Shown here: piece after piece, positions 22,098-34,658 of the stretch
How the letters are laid out: every line of letters starts with the position of its first letter
Position numbering within the stretch: position 1 is the stretch's first letter
Assembly: GCA_033807775.1 (NCBI GenBank)
Contig: CM066321.1
Coordinates: 251,336,422 to 251,400,421 of the forward strand
DNA length: 64,000 bases
From: Saussurea involucrata
Taxonomy: Eukaryota > Streptophyta > Magnoliopsida > Asterales > Asteraceae
Reading direction: 5' to 3'
Made by a program: the position numbers and the translations under genes
The notes under the pieces: model-generated
What the model saw: the letters and a program-made list of their open reading frames with translations, nothing else
What the model was told of the DNA's origin: nothing
Database searches by the model: none

Positions 22098-23471
22098 CTA
22101 TTTGGTTTGGTGGAGGGAAATTTGGGAAGGTATTATCATGAGAGTTTGAATTTGGAGGATTTTGAGTAAGTTGATAAGTGGTTTGCTAATCAATAGGAAG
22201 GTTTGATGAGGTAGGAGGATCACCATTATGAGAGGAAGCATTTTGAGGAAAAGGTACAGAGGGAGTTGGATCTGATGGAGTAATTTGAGGTCCTTAACCA
22301 ACACAAGAGGAGTCCATCTATTCAATTCATCATCATCACATGAGAGAGATGATGATCTATGATCATCAAACTTTACATGCATGGATTCATCAATACATTT
22401 CCTCCGAAGATTGTATACTCTAAAAGCTTTAGAGGTGAGAGAATATCCCACAAAAATTCCTTCATCACCTTTTGGATCAAATTTTCCAAGATTTTCCCGA
22501 TGATTCAGAATGAAGCAGACACATCCAAAAACATGAAGAAAGCCAACATTTGGTTTTCTTCCATAAAAGACTTCATAGGGAGTCTTTTTGTGTATTTTGA
22601 CAATTACAAACCTATACAGGGTTGTAAAATTTTATGAGATGCCTTTTTCATTGAAGAAGTCATCTAAGGTACTGTTTCTGAATTCAGTACCATTATCATT
22701 TCTTACTGATCTCACTAGTTGTCCATTCATCACTTCAGACTTCTTGATGATGATTGATTCAGTGGTGTCACTTTTATACTTGAAAAAAAATACCCAAGTG
22801 TAACGAGTGAATTCATCAACTATAACTAGAATGTACCTTCTTCCACCATGCTGGGAGTACTGATTGGTCCACAACGATCCATGTGAAGCATTTGAAGAGG
22901 TAAAGTGATGGAGAAGCATTGTTTAGACTTGAATGAAGATTTGGTAAATTTTCCTTTTTCACATGCAACACATAGCTTTTCTTTCACAAAGGAGAGTTTT
23001 GGCAAACCAGTAACAAGCTCTTTGTTGGAAAGAATATTTAGAGTTTTGAAGTTGAGATATGATAGACGCTTGTGTCAAAGCCAGTTCCTTTTAGCTGAGT
23101 TTTCAGAGACAAAACATACATTTTTGTTCCAAAAGATGAACTTTGTACCATGTCTATTACATAAACATTTTCTTTTCTACCACCAGATAATACGACTTGC
23201 ATGTTTTTATCAGTTATGGTACACACAGATAGTTCAAAAGTGACTTTGTATCCCATATCACATAGCTAACTTATGCTCAAGAGATTATGCATTAAGACTT
23301 CAACATAGGCTACTTTATTGAAGGTAACAGAACCATTTATGAGAGTTCCATATCCTTTAGTGATTCCTCTGGAATTGTCACCAAAGGTTATAGAAGGAGC
23401 TTTAGCAGCCAAGAAGTTTATAAGCAGAGATTTATTTCATGTCATGTGTCTCGAACATCCATTTAGATCCC
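22098..23471 (-). pseudogene. Copia protease end and integrase of H, broken
   Basis: Begins near 23471 with the protease motif region (WDLNGCSRHMT, where D has [12 protein letters not shown]), so the catalytic D-S is altered. It continues with the gag-pre-integrase block, then the integrase core RRYILVIVDEFTRYTWVFF and NDNGTEF (22919-22632), then GYSLTSKAFRVYNLRRK and a linker to about 22098. Several frames are used. Confidence 0.8.
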
Positions 23472-23765
23472 AGTAACAATCAAGTAACAATGATATTGAA
23501 ACGATAAACTATTATTGAATAAATGTAGAGAGCGTTTTACATACGAATGATAATCAATCTCTCTAACGTCTAATGAACCTCTAACGCTGAACTATAGAAA
23601 ATAACACTTTAAATACATAGGGCTTAAGACTAAAACCCATGGCCCAATAGCACACTAAAAGCCCATATAACATAAATAAGGCTTTTACACATATAATTAA
23701 AACTCTATAAATCTTTATATCACTCTATTTTATAGAAAATTTATGGTCCTAACAATCTCCCCCTA
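23472..23765 (-). repeat. Copia-type LTR fragment (I) with polypurine tract
   Basis: On the minus strand AGGGGGAGAT is followed by TGTTAGGACC, a typical copia tract/3' LTR junction, at 23765-23754. The LTR-like sequence runs left for about 280 bp and stops against the protease codons of H. No matching 5' LTR was found in 23766-25100, so this is a truncated or decayed copy. Confidence 0.45.
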
Positions 23766-25100
23766 AAGTTATATAAAGAAAAAATATGGTCTTGAAATCT
23801 TTAGGTCTTGATCTTCTCTCCCCCTTGAACCTTTGAAAAACTTTGGTGTTGCTTGTCTTCATGTCTTTCCAGGCTCCCCCTTGAATTAAGCTCTTAATTT
23901 TCATAGTTTCAACTTTATCACTAGATTCATTGAACAATAACCTCGGCTGAGTGCACTAAAAGCATCTTTCAACAATAGAAACTTAACACATCGGATAAGC
24001 ACACAAGAAAGGTAATGTGCGAGTTACGTGACATTCCTCAGTGCAACTTCAGTTTAAAATCAAGAATATGTCTTTGAACTGCTAGTTGAATTGGCTTTGA
24101 AAAACTTCAGAACTTGCCAAACCAATATGCTAGAAGGAGGAATCAATTTGTAGCAGACACTGCTTGATAAGGACTAGAAGAATTTATCACTAGTAAGCAA
24201 CTTGAACTATTTTCTGAACTGGTAAAATAACAATTGCTCCCCCTCAGCTTTTGCTAACTCCCCCTCAACTTCATATTCGGTGTCTTTGAATGAATCATTG
24301 AGCACATTATGGTCAATAATCAAACAATGAATAGAGATTTTAATGTGAAGAACAAGTCATAATTAATATGTCAGATAAGAAGTGAATCATAAACAAGAAA
24401 TGACAAACTTTGAAAACAAATAGGAATTCAAGCGAGTGTATTTCCTTCGAAAGATCAAAAAAACATATAAGACAAGGAAATAACTAAATCAAGAAAATAT
24501 AATACATGGTAATTCGGGAGTTTAATATCGGAGAAAAACAAACGCAAGTGAGTTTTTTAGAATAGATTACCACGGTTCTTTGAATTCACTAAAAATGCAT
24601 GTATGTGACAAACACCTGGTACCCTCAAATGTGGCATAACCTTTGAATGCAGTCATGTAAAAAGATTATTCTGAATTGTATCACACATGACATTCCTGCA
24701 AAAAAAAACCAGATCAGAAAGATTTTGGTATCCATGCTTTGATGGATCCTTGATGGTTAGATGCATTGTCTTTAAAATAGGGACCAGGTATACTATAAGT
24801 ACCATACCAATTATTAACGTGCCATGGATGCACAAAGTCACTCTTTCCATAATGAGTGCAATAGATATTTGCTCGGTTTAGACAGATCAACTTAGCTGTA
24901 GGATAGACATAAGTAGGTGAATCAGTCATGAGAAGTATAAGATGTGTTTCCATCACCGTCTTCTGTAGTTGACTTCTTTCTCCAAACCATTTTGACTTTT
25001 CGAAACACTTGATTATCTTTATTATCAGCACGAGAATTACAGAAAAGATTGGAAGGTCGAATATGATCTTTTAAAAACTCATTGGATTTGACAAGACTCT
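23766..25100 (-). other. Unresolved part of H/I with a gag-end remnant
   Basis: At 25031-24714 a minus frame ends with GSIKAWIPKS, comparable with the D gag end VKWVPKSN, so this is probably the end of the H gag. The rest (23766-24640) is AT-rich with repeated CTCCCCCTCA words and has no recognisable coding; it may be internal sequence of fragment I. Confidence 0.4.
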
Positions 25101-25830
25101 TTGAAGAACTCTATTTGTAGAACTTGAAGCATAAGATGACTGAACAACATTGAAATTGCTTTCCTCAAGTTTCTTGACTTTGACGGATAAAACATTTCGT
25201 TCTTCAAGAATAAAATCAAATTTCTTTTGTTGGTCAAATTTTGCCATTTGTTCTTTCAGAATCTCGGTTGCTAACCCAGATAATTTCTGTGAAAGTTTTT
25301 GAATTTCCGTTTTAAAAGTGTTTCTTTCACTTTAAAAATCCTTTTCAATATGGTTGCATTTATCAGATATTTTTTTTAAAAATGCAACATTTTTCTTTTC
25401 AAGCTCTTTCTTTTCACGTTAAAATGATTTTCTTTGATTATCAAAATTATCTCGCTCAATTATCAAAATCTTTTCAAAATCAGATATTTGTTTTGAAAGT
25501 TTGGCATGTTTAAGCTCAGACATCTTTCGTTCCTCGAAAATCTTCTTTGAAAGATCAAAAATCTTTCTTTCAAATCCTTTCTGCTCATTTAAAAATTCAC
25601 TACTTTCCTTTTCAAAAAAAGAAAGCTTTTGCTTTAGATCAAGATTTTCACTTTCGACAACTTTTTTTTTCTCTTGAAGTTCAACCAGATCTTGTTTAAG
25701 AGAAACTTTCTCATGTCTCGATCTTTCAATAAGTCTGTTGTCCTTCGTTGCAGAAGCTATACGTAGTGTTATTAAACCTTTTTGATAGGTCTCTAACTGA
25801 CTCACGAATTTCTTTGAGTTCTTGATCTGA
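25100..25830 (-). pseudogene. gag: gag C-terminal coiled coil of H, broken
   Basis: The open piece 25805-25419 is almost wholly coiled coil (LVELQEKKKVVESENLDLKQKL), matching the position of the NQNLDLAEQLKNCHLQIEKLS segment of D gag. Related heptad sequence continues to about 25100 in broken frames. Confidence 0.65.
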
Positions 25831-26632
25831 CTCAGAATCGAACAATGTTATCGAAAAAAATTGATCGTTAATCGGTGTTACTTTGAAGAATTAGTTTGAA
25901 CTTCGATAAAAATTAGCAAATCAAGATCGAATAATCAAACTTTGAGTAATCAGAGAAAATAAATGCGGAAGAAAATCAAGATTAAATACAAAAAACAAAT
26001 CTAAAATTAAATTCGTTTTCAAGATTTAAAATATGATTATTGAATCTGAATGACACAACCAAACCTCGAGAATGCAAACGATTAGATCAATAATATCAAA
26101 ATAAATCCCATAAAATGATAAACGTCGTAGATAAGCTCAAACCGTCGCAATATGTCTCAAACTAAACTCAGAATATGAAATCATGAAATTCCATGCAAAA
26201 CGTCACTAAAAGATCTCAAAACATCACAAAAACTCGCAAACCTATCGTTAAAGCCTTGCAACTACCGGATAATACGCGATATAGTTAAACTACCGGTTAA
26301 GAGACGTGCGATAAACACGTGTACCGATCAGAACCGTGCGATAAACTTTCAAAAATCGAGTCGACTTCGTGCGATATATAGATTCAAAAGGATCGAAATT
26401 GAGTTTATCGATATATATATATGTATGTATGTATATATATGTTGCTTAAAAATGAATATAGGTCAAATGGGTTACCGATCAAAACTTACCAATCTAAACT
26501 TACCGGACGAATGAGTTTCCCACACAAAAGAACACTTACCGGATGAGGTGAATTCGAATTCCCGGACAAAACGAAATCCCAGCTAAAAGTGATGTTTCCC
26601 GGATCAATGCGAAACCCGGATGAAAAATTTTA
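25831..26632. other. Unassigned AT-rich sequence
   Basis: No credible frame. It contains recurring ACCGG and GTGCGATA words (26260-26600) and a TA/TATG microsatellite at about 26409-26443. It may belong to H or to an unrecognised insertion; E begins at 26633. Confidence 0.4.
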
Positions 26633-26699
26633 TGTAACACCCGGATTTTTCTCCCAATTGAAGAAATGTTGAACTGGGGGAAATCAGTAAAGAAAGAAC
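26633..26699 (+). repeat. First 67 bp of the 5' LTR of E
   Basis: Matches the start of the 3' LTR at 62186 with two substitutions. It ends in AGAAC, the target site of D. Confidence 0.93.
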
Positions 26700-27665
26700 T
26701 GTTGATCCAAACCCTCAGTGTTTTGATAATGACTCTTTAAGAAACACTTAGTGAAAATTGTAAGTAGACAATATGTATTAGAGTTTCACTATCGCTGATA
26801 AGTACTATGACTCTACAGTACCGCTGATACGAAACTCATGTTCTTTAAATTATACATTCAGCAAAACTGTTCATCAATAAAGCTCTGAGCCTGCTCAGTC
26901 TTGTTAAAGATCGCTGATGATTTTAGTTGTTTACTTATGATCCCTGAAGACAAGTTTCACATCAATTATGTTCTACGCTGAAGTCGAAGATCAAGCCAAA
27001 GAACCAGCGACAAGTCTACTAATGAACTGATGCGGATATCAGCGAAGCCAAGATTTGTCCACTCAACGTGAAGTTTCAAGTAGAAGACTTCAGCAAACGC
27101 TGAACTTTATCACTCGCTGATAAAGATCTATTCAACGAGCGCTGATCATGAAGTCTTCCTCTACAAGTTACTTTTGTCTTTCCCCTTGCACGCCTCCGTA
27201 CGAAAATGTCAGAAAGGACATCCCTTTTGTCCAGGATCGTACAACCAACTATGATTCTACATTGTACATCATGTGGCTACTAGGCTGTCTACAAAGGTCA
27301 AACCATGCAACCAATCAGCTACTGCCACGTGTAAAGTTGTACTGTTGTGCATTAAATGCATGCAGTATATAAGAAGAACCCTACATCAGAATTGAAGTGC
27401 TCGACCATTCTTCTTCTCCTTACTACTTTGTGTTAGAATATTATTCGTAATATTCTTATCTCCTTTCTGTCTTAATTCTAGTGCAAGAAACTTAGTGGTT
27501 CTCATAACTTGTTTAGATTAGGTTTAATCCTTAATCTTGTTCCGCAACAAGTTGTAAATTGTTTGATAAATATCAATAAAAAATTTAGAAAAGTAAAATC
27601 TGTGTGTTTGTATTCAACCCCCCCCCCCCCTTCTACAAACCTGTATAATCCCTTCGGGACCAACA
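26700..27665 (+). repeat. 5' LTR of D
   Basis: Contains CCAAT at 27311, the G-box CACGTG at 27326-27331 and TATATAA at 27366-27372, a coherent plant promoter with predicted start near 27395. A run of 13 C near 27618 is only 6 C long in the 3' LTR. CGCTGA/TCAGCG words recur through the LTR and the rest of the element. Confidence 0.93.
27311..27372 (+). promoter_or_regulatory. D LTR promoter (CCAAT, G-box, TATA)
   Basis: CCAAT, CACGTG and TATATAA are spaced within 62 bp. The 3' LTR keeps CACGTG and TATATAA (55366-55372) but has CGAAT instead of CCAAT. Confidence 0.65.
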
Positions 27666-27667
27666 AG

Positions 27668-27679
27668 TGGTATCAGAGC
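27668..27679 (+). other. Primer-binding site of D
   Basis: TGGTATCAGAGC, complementary to the 3' end of initiator tRNA-Met, starting 2 nt after the LTR. Confidence 0.92.
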
Positions 27680-27747
27680 GGATTGTTTAACCTCATAAAC
27701 AAGATCTTGCTTATACTAATCCCTTCTCTTCCTTGCTATTTTTCATA

Positions 27748-28722
27748 ATGGCTACCAACACAAACACAAACTACATTGACAATGGTTCTCTTGCAAAACC
27801 CCCTAGATTTTCCAGAGATAATTTTAATTTGTGGAAAAATAGGATGATCCTCTTCTTAGAAGGTGTAGACCCTACTATGCCTTATTACATCGAAAATGGC
27901 CCATATATTCCTGTTAGAATTGACCCTGAAGTTCCAGGCACTGCTACTAGAGTTGCCATTCCTGAAAGAGTCGTGCCTAAGGAACCTCACAATTGGTCTG
28001 ATAAAGATAAGAAGAAAGTGGCTATCGACACTAAAGCCAGATCTATCCTCTCTATGGCTCTTCCTGACGAAGTCTACCATTCCGTCATGAATCTGAAAAC
28101 CTCCAAATCCATGTGGGACACAATCTGTGTTCAATATGAAGGTACGTCTGAAGTCCAGGACTCAAGAAAGATCAACCTAGTAAGACAGTACGAAAGCTTC
28201 AATTGTGGTAAGAATGAATCTCTCTCTGAAGTACATGAACGGTTTAACTGTTTAATTATAGATCTGAAAACCGTTGGTAAGGAATATTCTAACTTTGAAA
28301 TTCTGACAAAGTTCTTAGAATGTTTACCTGAAAGCTGTGATAGTTATTCAATGTGTCTCAAGCTATCAAAGGATCTAAAATCTATGACTCTTTCTACCTT
28401 ATATGGCACTATGCTCAATCATGAGCAGTCGTGTCATCTTAAGAAAAATATTGTAAAAGATTCCAAAAGCACACATGTTGCTTTACTCTCTGAGTCACCT
28501 TCCACTCAGCGATCTACTATCACTATCACTGAGTTGGAAACTAACTCTGAATGCTCACCAGATGCTGACTCTTCAGATCTTGATGAATGTATGGCTCTCC
28601 TATCTAATAAGTTCAGGAGATTCGCCAAAAAGAAAAATTTCAGAAAGAACAAGCCCCTCACACTCACTGACAAGCCTATATCATCAACCCCTGTTGATAA
28701 GACTACTGCTACCTGCTTTAAC
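27748..28722 (+). pseudogene. gag: gag of D, 5' part (325 codons)
   Basis: Starts at ATG 27748 (MATNTNTNYIDNGS). A copia-type capsid domain follows (FSRDNFNLWKNRMILFLEG, IQKARSIL-like region, MWDTICVQYEGTSEVQ, LSEVHERFNCLIIDLKTVG), then a Ser-rich linker. It is cut inside the first zinc knuckle, after CFN of CFNCEKVGHFASEC, by element F. The frame resumes exactly at 44745. Confidence 0.9.
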
Positions 28723-30540
28723 TGTAACGACCCGGTTTCCCAAACATGCGTCAAATAACATATATTGCATAACATCGTTACATTCATAATAAAATACACA
28801 ATAAATCACGTTCGGTCCCATAAGTCTCGAAACTATAAAATACATATGAACTTCTTAATCATCATCAGACATCAAAAGCCTCCTACGCTTTATCCTTTCC
28901 TTTGCCGCTATAAATTCCTCGACCTGGAATACATATTTTTGAAAACAAAATGAGGGTTAGACCAAACGGTCTAGTGAGATAATCCCTGTCATTTCAAAAA
29001 TCGTTATAAAACCAATTTATATAAAACCATGTATCAAAAATAGTTTATATAAAACCTTTGTCAAAACACACATATACCACAAGTAATTAAATACCACACA
29101 AGACTCGTGCACCGTGTACAACTCCTCCTCATTCCCATGGCCATATTAGTTGGTTGCAAGCCAACTAATAAATTAACTCCGCCGTACGACAATTACAGCC
29201 AACACCGCCGTACGAATATTACAGCCAATACTCCGCCGGTCCGAAACTCGGAACCCGGCCAACGTGCACTCGTGTAATGTAATGCTCATGTAAATACAAT
29301 ATACATCTCAATATATTATATTTCAAACATAAACACATAAACACACCATCTATCATATTCCCATCATATCTCAATATATGATATTTTCATTTATAAACAC
29401 GTCATCACATTCCTACCACATATCCATCTCATATATATATAAACATATATATATGTATCCCAGTTTGAAAACATTTTAAAATAAAACTCACCTGATTGCT
29501 TTTCACCAAAAATCCTTCCAAGCCTTTCTCAAGCACTCTTATCTGTTACCCCAAAATTCACAGTATCTGAAACCAATTAAATGCAAATACCTTTTTAAGA
29601 CTAAATCCCAAAATCCTCGACTCATATCGCAATCAACTACTGCGATAACCCCACGTCGCAACACACAGTACATATCACAATCAACTACTGCGACATAGTA
29701 CCATGTCGCATTTAACTATTGCGATATCTCCCCATATCGCAACCAACTACTGCGATATACCTTTATGTCGCAACTGACCATTGCGATATCAAGAGCTTGT
29801 CGCAACCCAAGGTTGCGATATTCATGAATGTCGCAACTCAAGGTTGCGATATCTATGATGTTCATCCATATCTCAGTTAACTAAAATCATCCTAAACCTA
29901 GAAATTACTGATTTCGACCATGAATGTTTCTGATATTTTGCAGATATGTTTAAGATCATAAATAGAAATTATCCATAAACCTAGTTTTACAAAATATCCA
30001 TATTTCATCAAAACCCATTTATAAAACCATATGAACTTCTCTATTTAATTCTCCAAAACAACAATTATAAATAGAATCATACCTTTACTTCTAATCACTT
30101 GATATATTTAATCCTTTGCCAACATCTAGCTTTCTTCTTCTTCTTAATTTCTCTCTCTTTTCTCTTCTTTCTCTTTGCCGTGAACAAACTCACTCACACA
30201 CACTTATCTAATATATCTAACTCTCTTTCTCTCTTATGTGACTCACCAACACATACATAAAATGTCTATCCATCTTATCTCTTATCATGACTCACACACA
30301 ACACCTCACCCTCTCTTTCTATAATTAAATCACAAGAGCCGGTGGTGGATGTGATTTTTATAATCACATTTACCAAATAAACCTCAAACTCCTCTTAATT
30401 GGCAAAACATACCCGTAAGCTTCCATATTAAAATTAAAACTTACCCCTTAACTTCTAACTCCATAAAACTACTCCCAAACTTATCTAAAAAACCAAAATA
30501 ATAAAAATTAAATAAACCAACAATATACCCGGTTATTACA
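28723..30540 (-). repeat. 3' LTR of F
   Basis: On the minus strand it starts TGTAATAACC and ends GGTCGTTACA. It contains a hairpin TTAGTTGG/CCAACTAA near 29148, CCGTACGA...TTACAGCCA repeats (29175-29250) and the minisatellite below. The small frame at 28765-28953 recurs in the other LTR and is not a gene. Confidence 0.92.
29622..29865. repeat. Hairpin minisatellite in the F LTR
   Basis: About ten degenerate units of 20-25 bp alternating ATCGCAACCAACTACTGCGAT and GTCGCAACCCAAGGTTGCGATA, each able to fold with a 6-8 bp stem. The same array is at 43819-44065 with a few substitutions that break stems (for example TGTTGCATTT). Confidence 0.85.
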
Positions 30541-32366
30541 ACATCTCCCCCTTAAAAGAATTCCGTCCCGGAATTCGGTTTAGCAAGAAGGTATGGATAC
30601 TTAGTTTTCACTACTACATCGAACTCAATCAAAACCATATATTCCGCTATCTTAAAATAAGATAATCCCTCCATTTTCTTTTCCACTTAGAGTCAAAACT
30701 AATAACTCTTTGACGAACAAGTATGCTATTCTCAATAGCACTCAAACATCAAAATTTTCAATCCCATATGAAAATACCACATCTTTAATACAACGGTAAC
30801 CACCAACTCATTAACACTAACCACTTAATTTGAAATTTATATTCATCATCCAAAATTTCATCATTCATAAAATCCACCACTCAAAGTTGTCTTGGGAACT
30901 TAAAACATACACTTTCAATATAATTTTGCTTAGAAATTACAACCTATTTCTTATACTCTTTCATGGAATAAAATATACTCAACAAAATCATTTTATATCA
31001 CGGATAAGTTTCTTAATTTTATCAAACCTGTATACCTCATTCTACCATTCCCATTTCTCATGCTAGCATAGCATAACCACGATAATCGCACATCAATACT
31101 TAATTGCACTTGACACTAAATCATTCATCAAAATCATATTTACACATGCAAGACCAAGTCTAATCAAACGGTTCCACTAAAAGTTACAATAAAAATAACA
31201 CTAAATGCTTCAAGATACAACACACTTCTCAATCTCCAAACATAGTTAACCAAATCACAATACTTCTAATAATTCAACTCAAATTAGTTAAAACAAATAA
31301 TACACTATGAATTAACGTACTTTACCTGAGGTCCAATCAGAGTAAAATAATCTCATCCAAACATGAACATATTATTATTTCTAAATCCTGATACTCTAAT
31401 CTATTTCACCTTTCCATCTTGACTTCCCATCAAGAACCTTCCAAATAGAACTCCTATCATAACATAGTTTGTAATAACAATCCAATGTCTTCACTTAACA
31501 TAACTGCAAAACTCGATGAGGAGTCAAAGACTTACACATCTACCTTAACTTACAAAGCTAATTTCTTAGTTGTACAAATACTACACCAAAATATTATACC
31601 CTAATAATGATACCATAAAATCCTTATGACAACTCTCAGATGCGTTCCACAAATTACGACTTCTTCGTATTAATCAATATATCATCATCAAATTAAAATA
31701 AGGTCTAAAACCACTCTTTAACTTAAACAACTCTATAAAGAAAGTTCATCAACATTACCCTCACTTTACTTAACCATAAAAATCGCCAACTAATCATATA
31801 ATAAATCTACTACAAACTATACCACAAAGTTCATCACACTTCCATAAAAAATTATTGTTCATTGCTTTCTTCTCGCTAATCATAACACTAATAATATAAA
31901 TCCATTTTACAACTTAAATCCTCCAATCCAAGGGAAGTATTTAAGTAAACATTCAACCCATTTGGACCATTTTTCTATACCAAGAAAACTCTCAAGCATC
32001 AATTTCTTATAACATTATTAATATAATATAAATATTCTATCTCAGCTTAAGTCTAGGTCATCGGCAACCTAGTTTTCTAACCTTGCGACCTACTATCGCC
32101 AACGTTTCCCCCACATCATTCCACCTTTGATTCATTCCGGTGTTTTCTAACAATACAACCATACTTGCTTCGGCTAAGCCCTTTCGCATAATCGACACGG
32201 GAAAGATCGAATGAACCCCCACTAGGTGTTCCTATACCATATTATTTACACAATCTCAGACGATCTCATCCGTTCACACACAACGGTTTCACTTTCGCGT
32301 TTCAATCTCCTGATAAAACCTCCAACTTGAGACATGTTAGACAGTCATAAACCTCCGTATTAATTG
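30541..32366 (-). other. Internal region of F, 3' part
   Basis: On the minus strand the polypurine tract AAGGGGGAGATGT abuts the 3' LTR (30541-30553). It is preceded by CCGGGACGGAATTC, resembling the end of chromovirus pol. The rest is AT-rich with no credible frame. Confidence 0.65.
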
Positions 32367-32802
32367 TGTAAAGCCCGTATCTCGGTATGTAATTTCTTGG
32401 TATTTTATTCTTTTTAAAAGCTGTTAGTTTTAACGTGGTTAGACGTTTTAGGCCTAATTATTAAATATGTCAAATTTTGGTTAGTTGCGAGAAGGAATTA
32501 GTTGAGGGGCCTTTTGTGTCAAGGGCCAAAACATGCTTTAGTCTTGGCCGATGCAAATCCATAACTGAAATCTATGATTTATTTTGGGTGGGTTTCGTGG
32601 TTTAGGAAACAAGAAAAGAGAAGAGGAGAGTGAGATAAACCCTACAGCTTCTACCCTCCCTCCCCTCTCGTTCTACTTCGTCACCGCCGAACACCCCAAA
32701 CCCTCCCTACCCCCTGCGGCCGTCGACCACCCCCGAGAACCACCACAGCCGGCGTCGTCGTCGCCGGAGAGAGAGAGAAGGGGAGCGAGAAAGAGAGTTA
32801 GT

Positions 32803-32844
<42 letters not shown>

Positions 32845-34643
32845 TTCGCCGGAGGAGAGAGAGTTCGCCGGAGAAGAGAGAGTGACGCCGGAGAGAGAGA
32901 GAGACGCCGTCGTTTGCTGCCGGAAGCGGGGAGAAGGAAGAGTCGCATCGAGGTAGGTTCGTTTCCTTCTCGTTGTTGTGTTGCCAATTTTCTACCGTGA
33001 ACCGCCGCAGCCACGGCTGCCGGCGGTGGGGCCGCTGCTGCACGCCGCCGTGGTGGCAGCAGAAGGGTGGGTGCAGTGTGTGCAGGTGCGGGTGTGGTTG
33101 CGGGGGAGTCGGGGTGGGCGATGTTGGGAGGTTTCGCCGGAGGGTGTTACCGTAACCACCGTCGCCGCCGCCAACCACCACCACCGCCGGAGGCGGCAGT
33201 GGGTAGTGCACGGTTGTTGTCCAGCGTAGTATAGCCCTTTCCAGTAAGCTTGTAGGCTGTTCGGGTCTGTTTGGGTTAAGCTTTGGCTTAATGGGTTTAT
33301 AAACAACTTTTGTCATTTCATGTGAAAACGTTTTCTGCCACTGTTTTGCGACGGCCATAACCTTTCCGTCGTAGCTCGGATTGAGGCGAATCCGGTGCCC
33401 ACGGTTCACATTCTGTGCCGGGCACACTTTTCATGTTTTAGTGGAAGTCCGGTTCGGCCTCTAACTAGGCTTAAAATGGCTGTTGGTACAGCAGGTCTGG
33501 ATGTGACAGTTTCACGTCCTGTTTTTAGAAAATCCATAGTAAATTGTATAAAAATCGTTAGAGCGCGTGCGATATGTCCCTGGAACCCTTAGACATGGAA
33601 CTTTGTGATTATGGAAAATTATTTCTGGTTTAAGCAGTTTATAAGGGGTTAATCAGGTCCCGAACAGACCTGTGTGTTGAGAGTAAAAACTGGAGAAATG
33701 TATTTTTAAATTTAGTAGTCGTGGCTTTGGTTTGGGGCGTCACTTTGACAATTTTTAACACTTATTTAGGTGGAAAAAGGTGAACTGGTGTTGGCCGGTT
33801 CGTGTTGCTGTTGAGGTCATAAGCTTTGCGTTTGAGGTGAGTTCTCTCACTATATAGGATGGGAATTATATTTGTGTTGCTGTAGTTCGAGTGTGTTGAT
33901 TACGATTGTTTGTTGATATTATTGTGTTATGGAATATATATATATTTGTGTATATATATTGATCTGTGATTGATGTACTTCTTGATGGTTGTTCCAAGAA
34001 GTATATGCGTTTGTATAATGAGTTGTGATTATATCTTCTTGATGGTCGTTCCAAGAAGTATAAGGCTACTTCTTGATGGTTGTTCCAAGGAGTATACGTG
34101 TTGGTATAATGTGTTGTGATTATGTCTTCTTGATGGCCGTTCCAAGGAGCATAAGGATTATTACTTCTTGATGGTTGTTCCAAGGAGTATACGTGTTGGT
34201 ATAATGTGTTGTGATTATGTATTCTTGATGGCCGTTCCAAGGAGCATAAGGATTATTATAAATCGTGATATATTTTCTTGATGGATGTTCCAAGAAATTT
34301 ATGTGCTGGTATGTTTAAGGGTGATGCTGATATAATTGCGATCCCATGTATGGATTGAATTCACTAAGCTTCGTGCTTACCTCTTCCCAATATCTTATGA
34401 TTTCAGGTGCGAGTAGCAGTCGGGATTGACGGTACACACGGAAGCAAGGCGAAGATTGTTTAAGTTGATTTTTATTAAATGAGGACTTAATTATATAACT
34501 TTTTCCGCTGCTTAAACCTTGTTGGCGGTTTTAAATAACTGCGTTTATTTTATTGTATTGGGATGTGTTAACTTGTGGTTTTATTATAATAAAATGCATT
34601 ATTTTTAAAAGGTTAAATTCCTTGTAATTTTTGGGACGTTACA
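32367..34643 (+). repeat. 5' LTR of B
   Basis: Starts TGTAAAGCCC and ends ACGTTACA like A. It has a GA microsatellite at 32806-32842, GC-rich CGCCG sequence (32680-33200), a TA run near 33932 and a minisatellite. Reading frames at 32584-33427 and 33866-34240 are products of repeats and recur in the 3' LTR. Confidence 0.93.
33978..34300. repeat. Minisatellite in the B LTR
   Basis: Seven units with the core CTTCTTGATGGTTGTTCCAAG followed by AAGTATA or GAGCATAAGG, in alternating spacings near 57 and 36 bp. Each core can pair CTTCTTG with CAAGAAG or a variant. The same array is at 40219-40540. It lies 0.35-0.65 kb before the LTR end, where A has the unrelated CTCGGT/ACCGAG array. Confidence 0.85.
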
Positions 34644-34646
34644 ACT

Positions 34647-34658
34647 TGGTATCAGAGC
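34647..34658 (+). other. Primer-binding site of B
   Basis: TGGTATCAGAGC, 3 nt after the LTR. Intact here, deleted in A. Confidence 0.93.

Larger units (their letters stand above)
18772..26632 (-). mobile_element. Element H: old, broken Sirevirus-like copia element
   Basis: Minus-strand order from right to left: gag coiled coil (about 25830-25100), gag-pol junction (about 25060-24640), integrase (23471-22632), RT (22026-21153), RNase H (20990-20350), promoter-like region (about 20000-19800) and third ORF (19695-18772). All parts are broken by stops and frameshifts. The order matches element D, including the unusual third ORF. No LTR of H is recognised. C interrupts it at the left, and E was probably inserted in it at the right. 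Confidence 0.75.

Noticed and set aside
29622..29865. Regularly spaced short repeats resembling a CRISPR array
   Set aside because: Repeats are degenerate, spacers are not unique, and the array lies inside an LTR of a plant retroelement.
32584..33427. Open frames in the B LTR (and 38811-39657)
   Set aside because: Products of GA repeats and CGCCG-rich sequence on both strands; no domain and no start context.
33866..34240. Minus-strand frame with repeated LEQPSR/WNGHQ peptide (also 40213-40482)
   Set aside because: Translation of the minisatellite in the B LTR.
34647..34658. TGGTATCAGAGC as a tRNA gene fragment
   Set aside because: It is the complementary primer-binding site next to an LTR; no tRNA fold is present. 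The same holds at 27668, 42906 and 58757.
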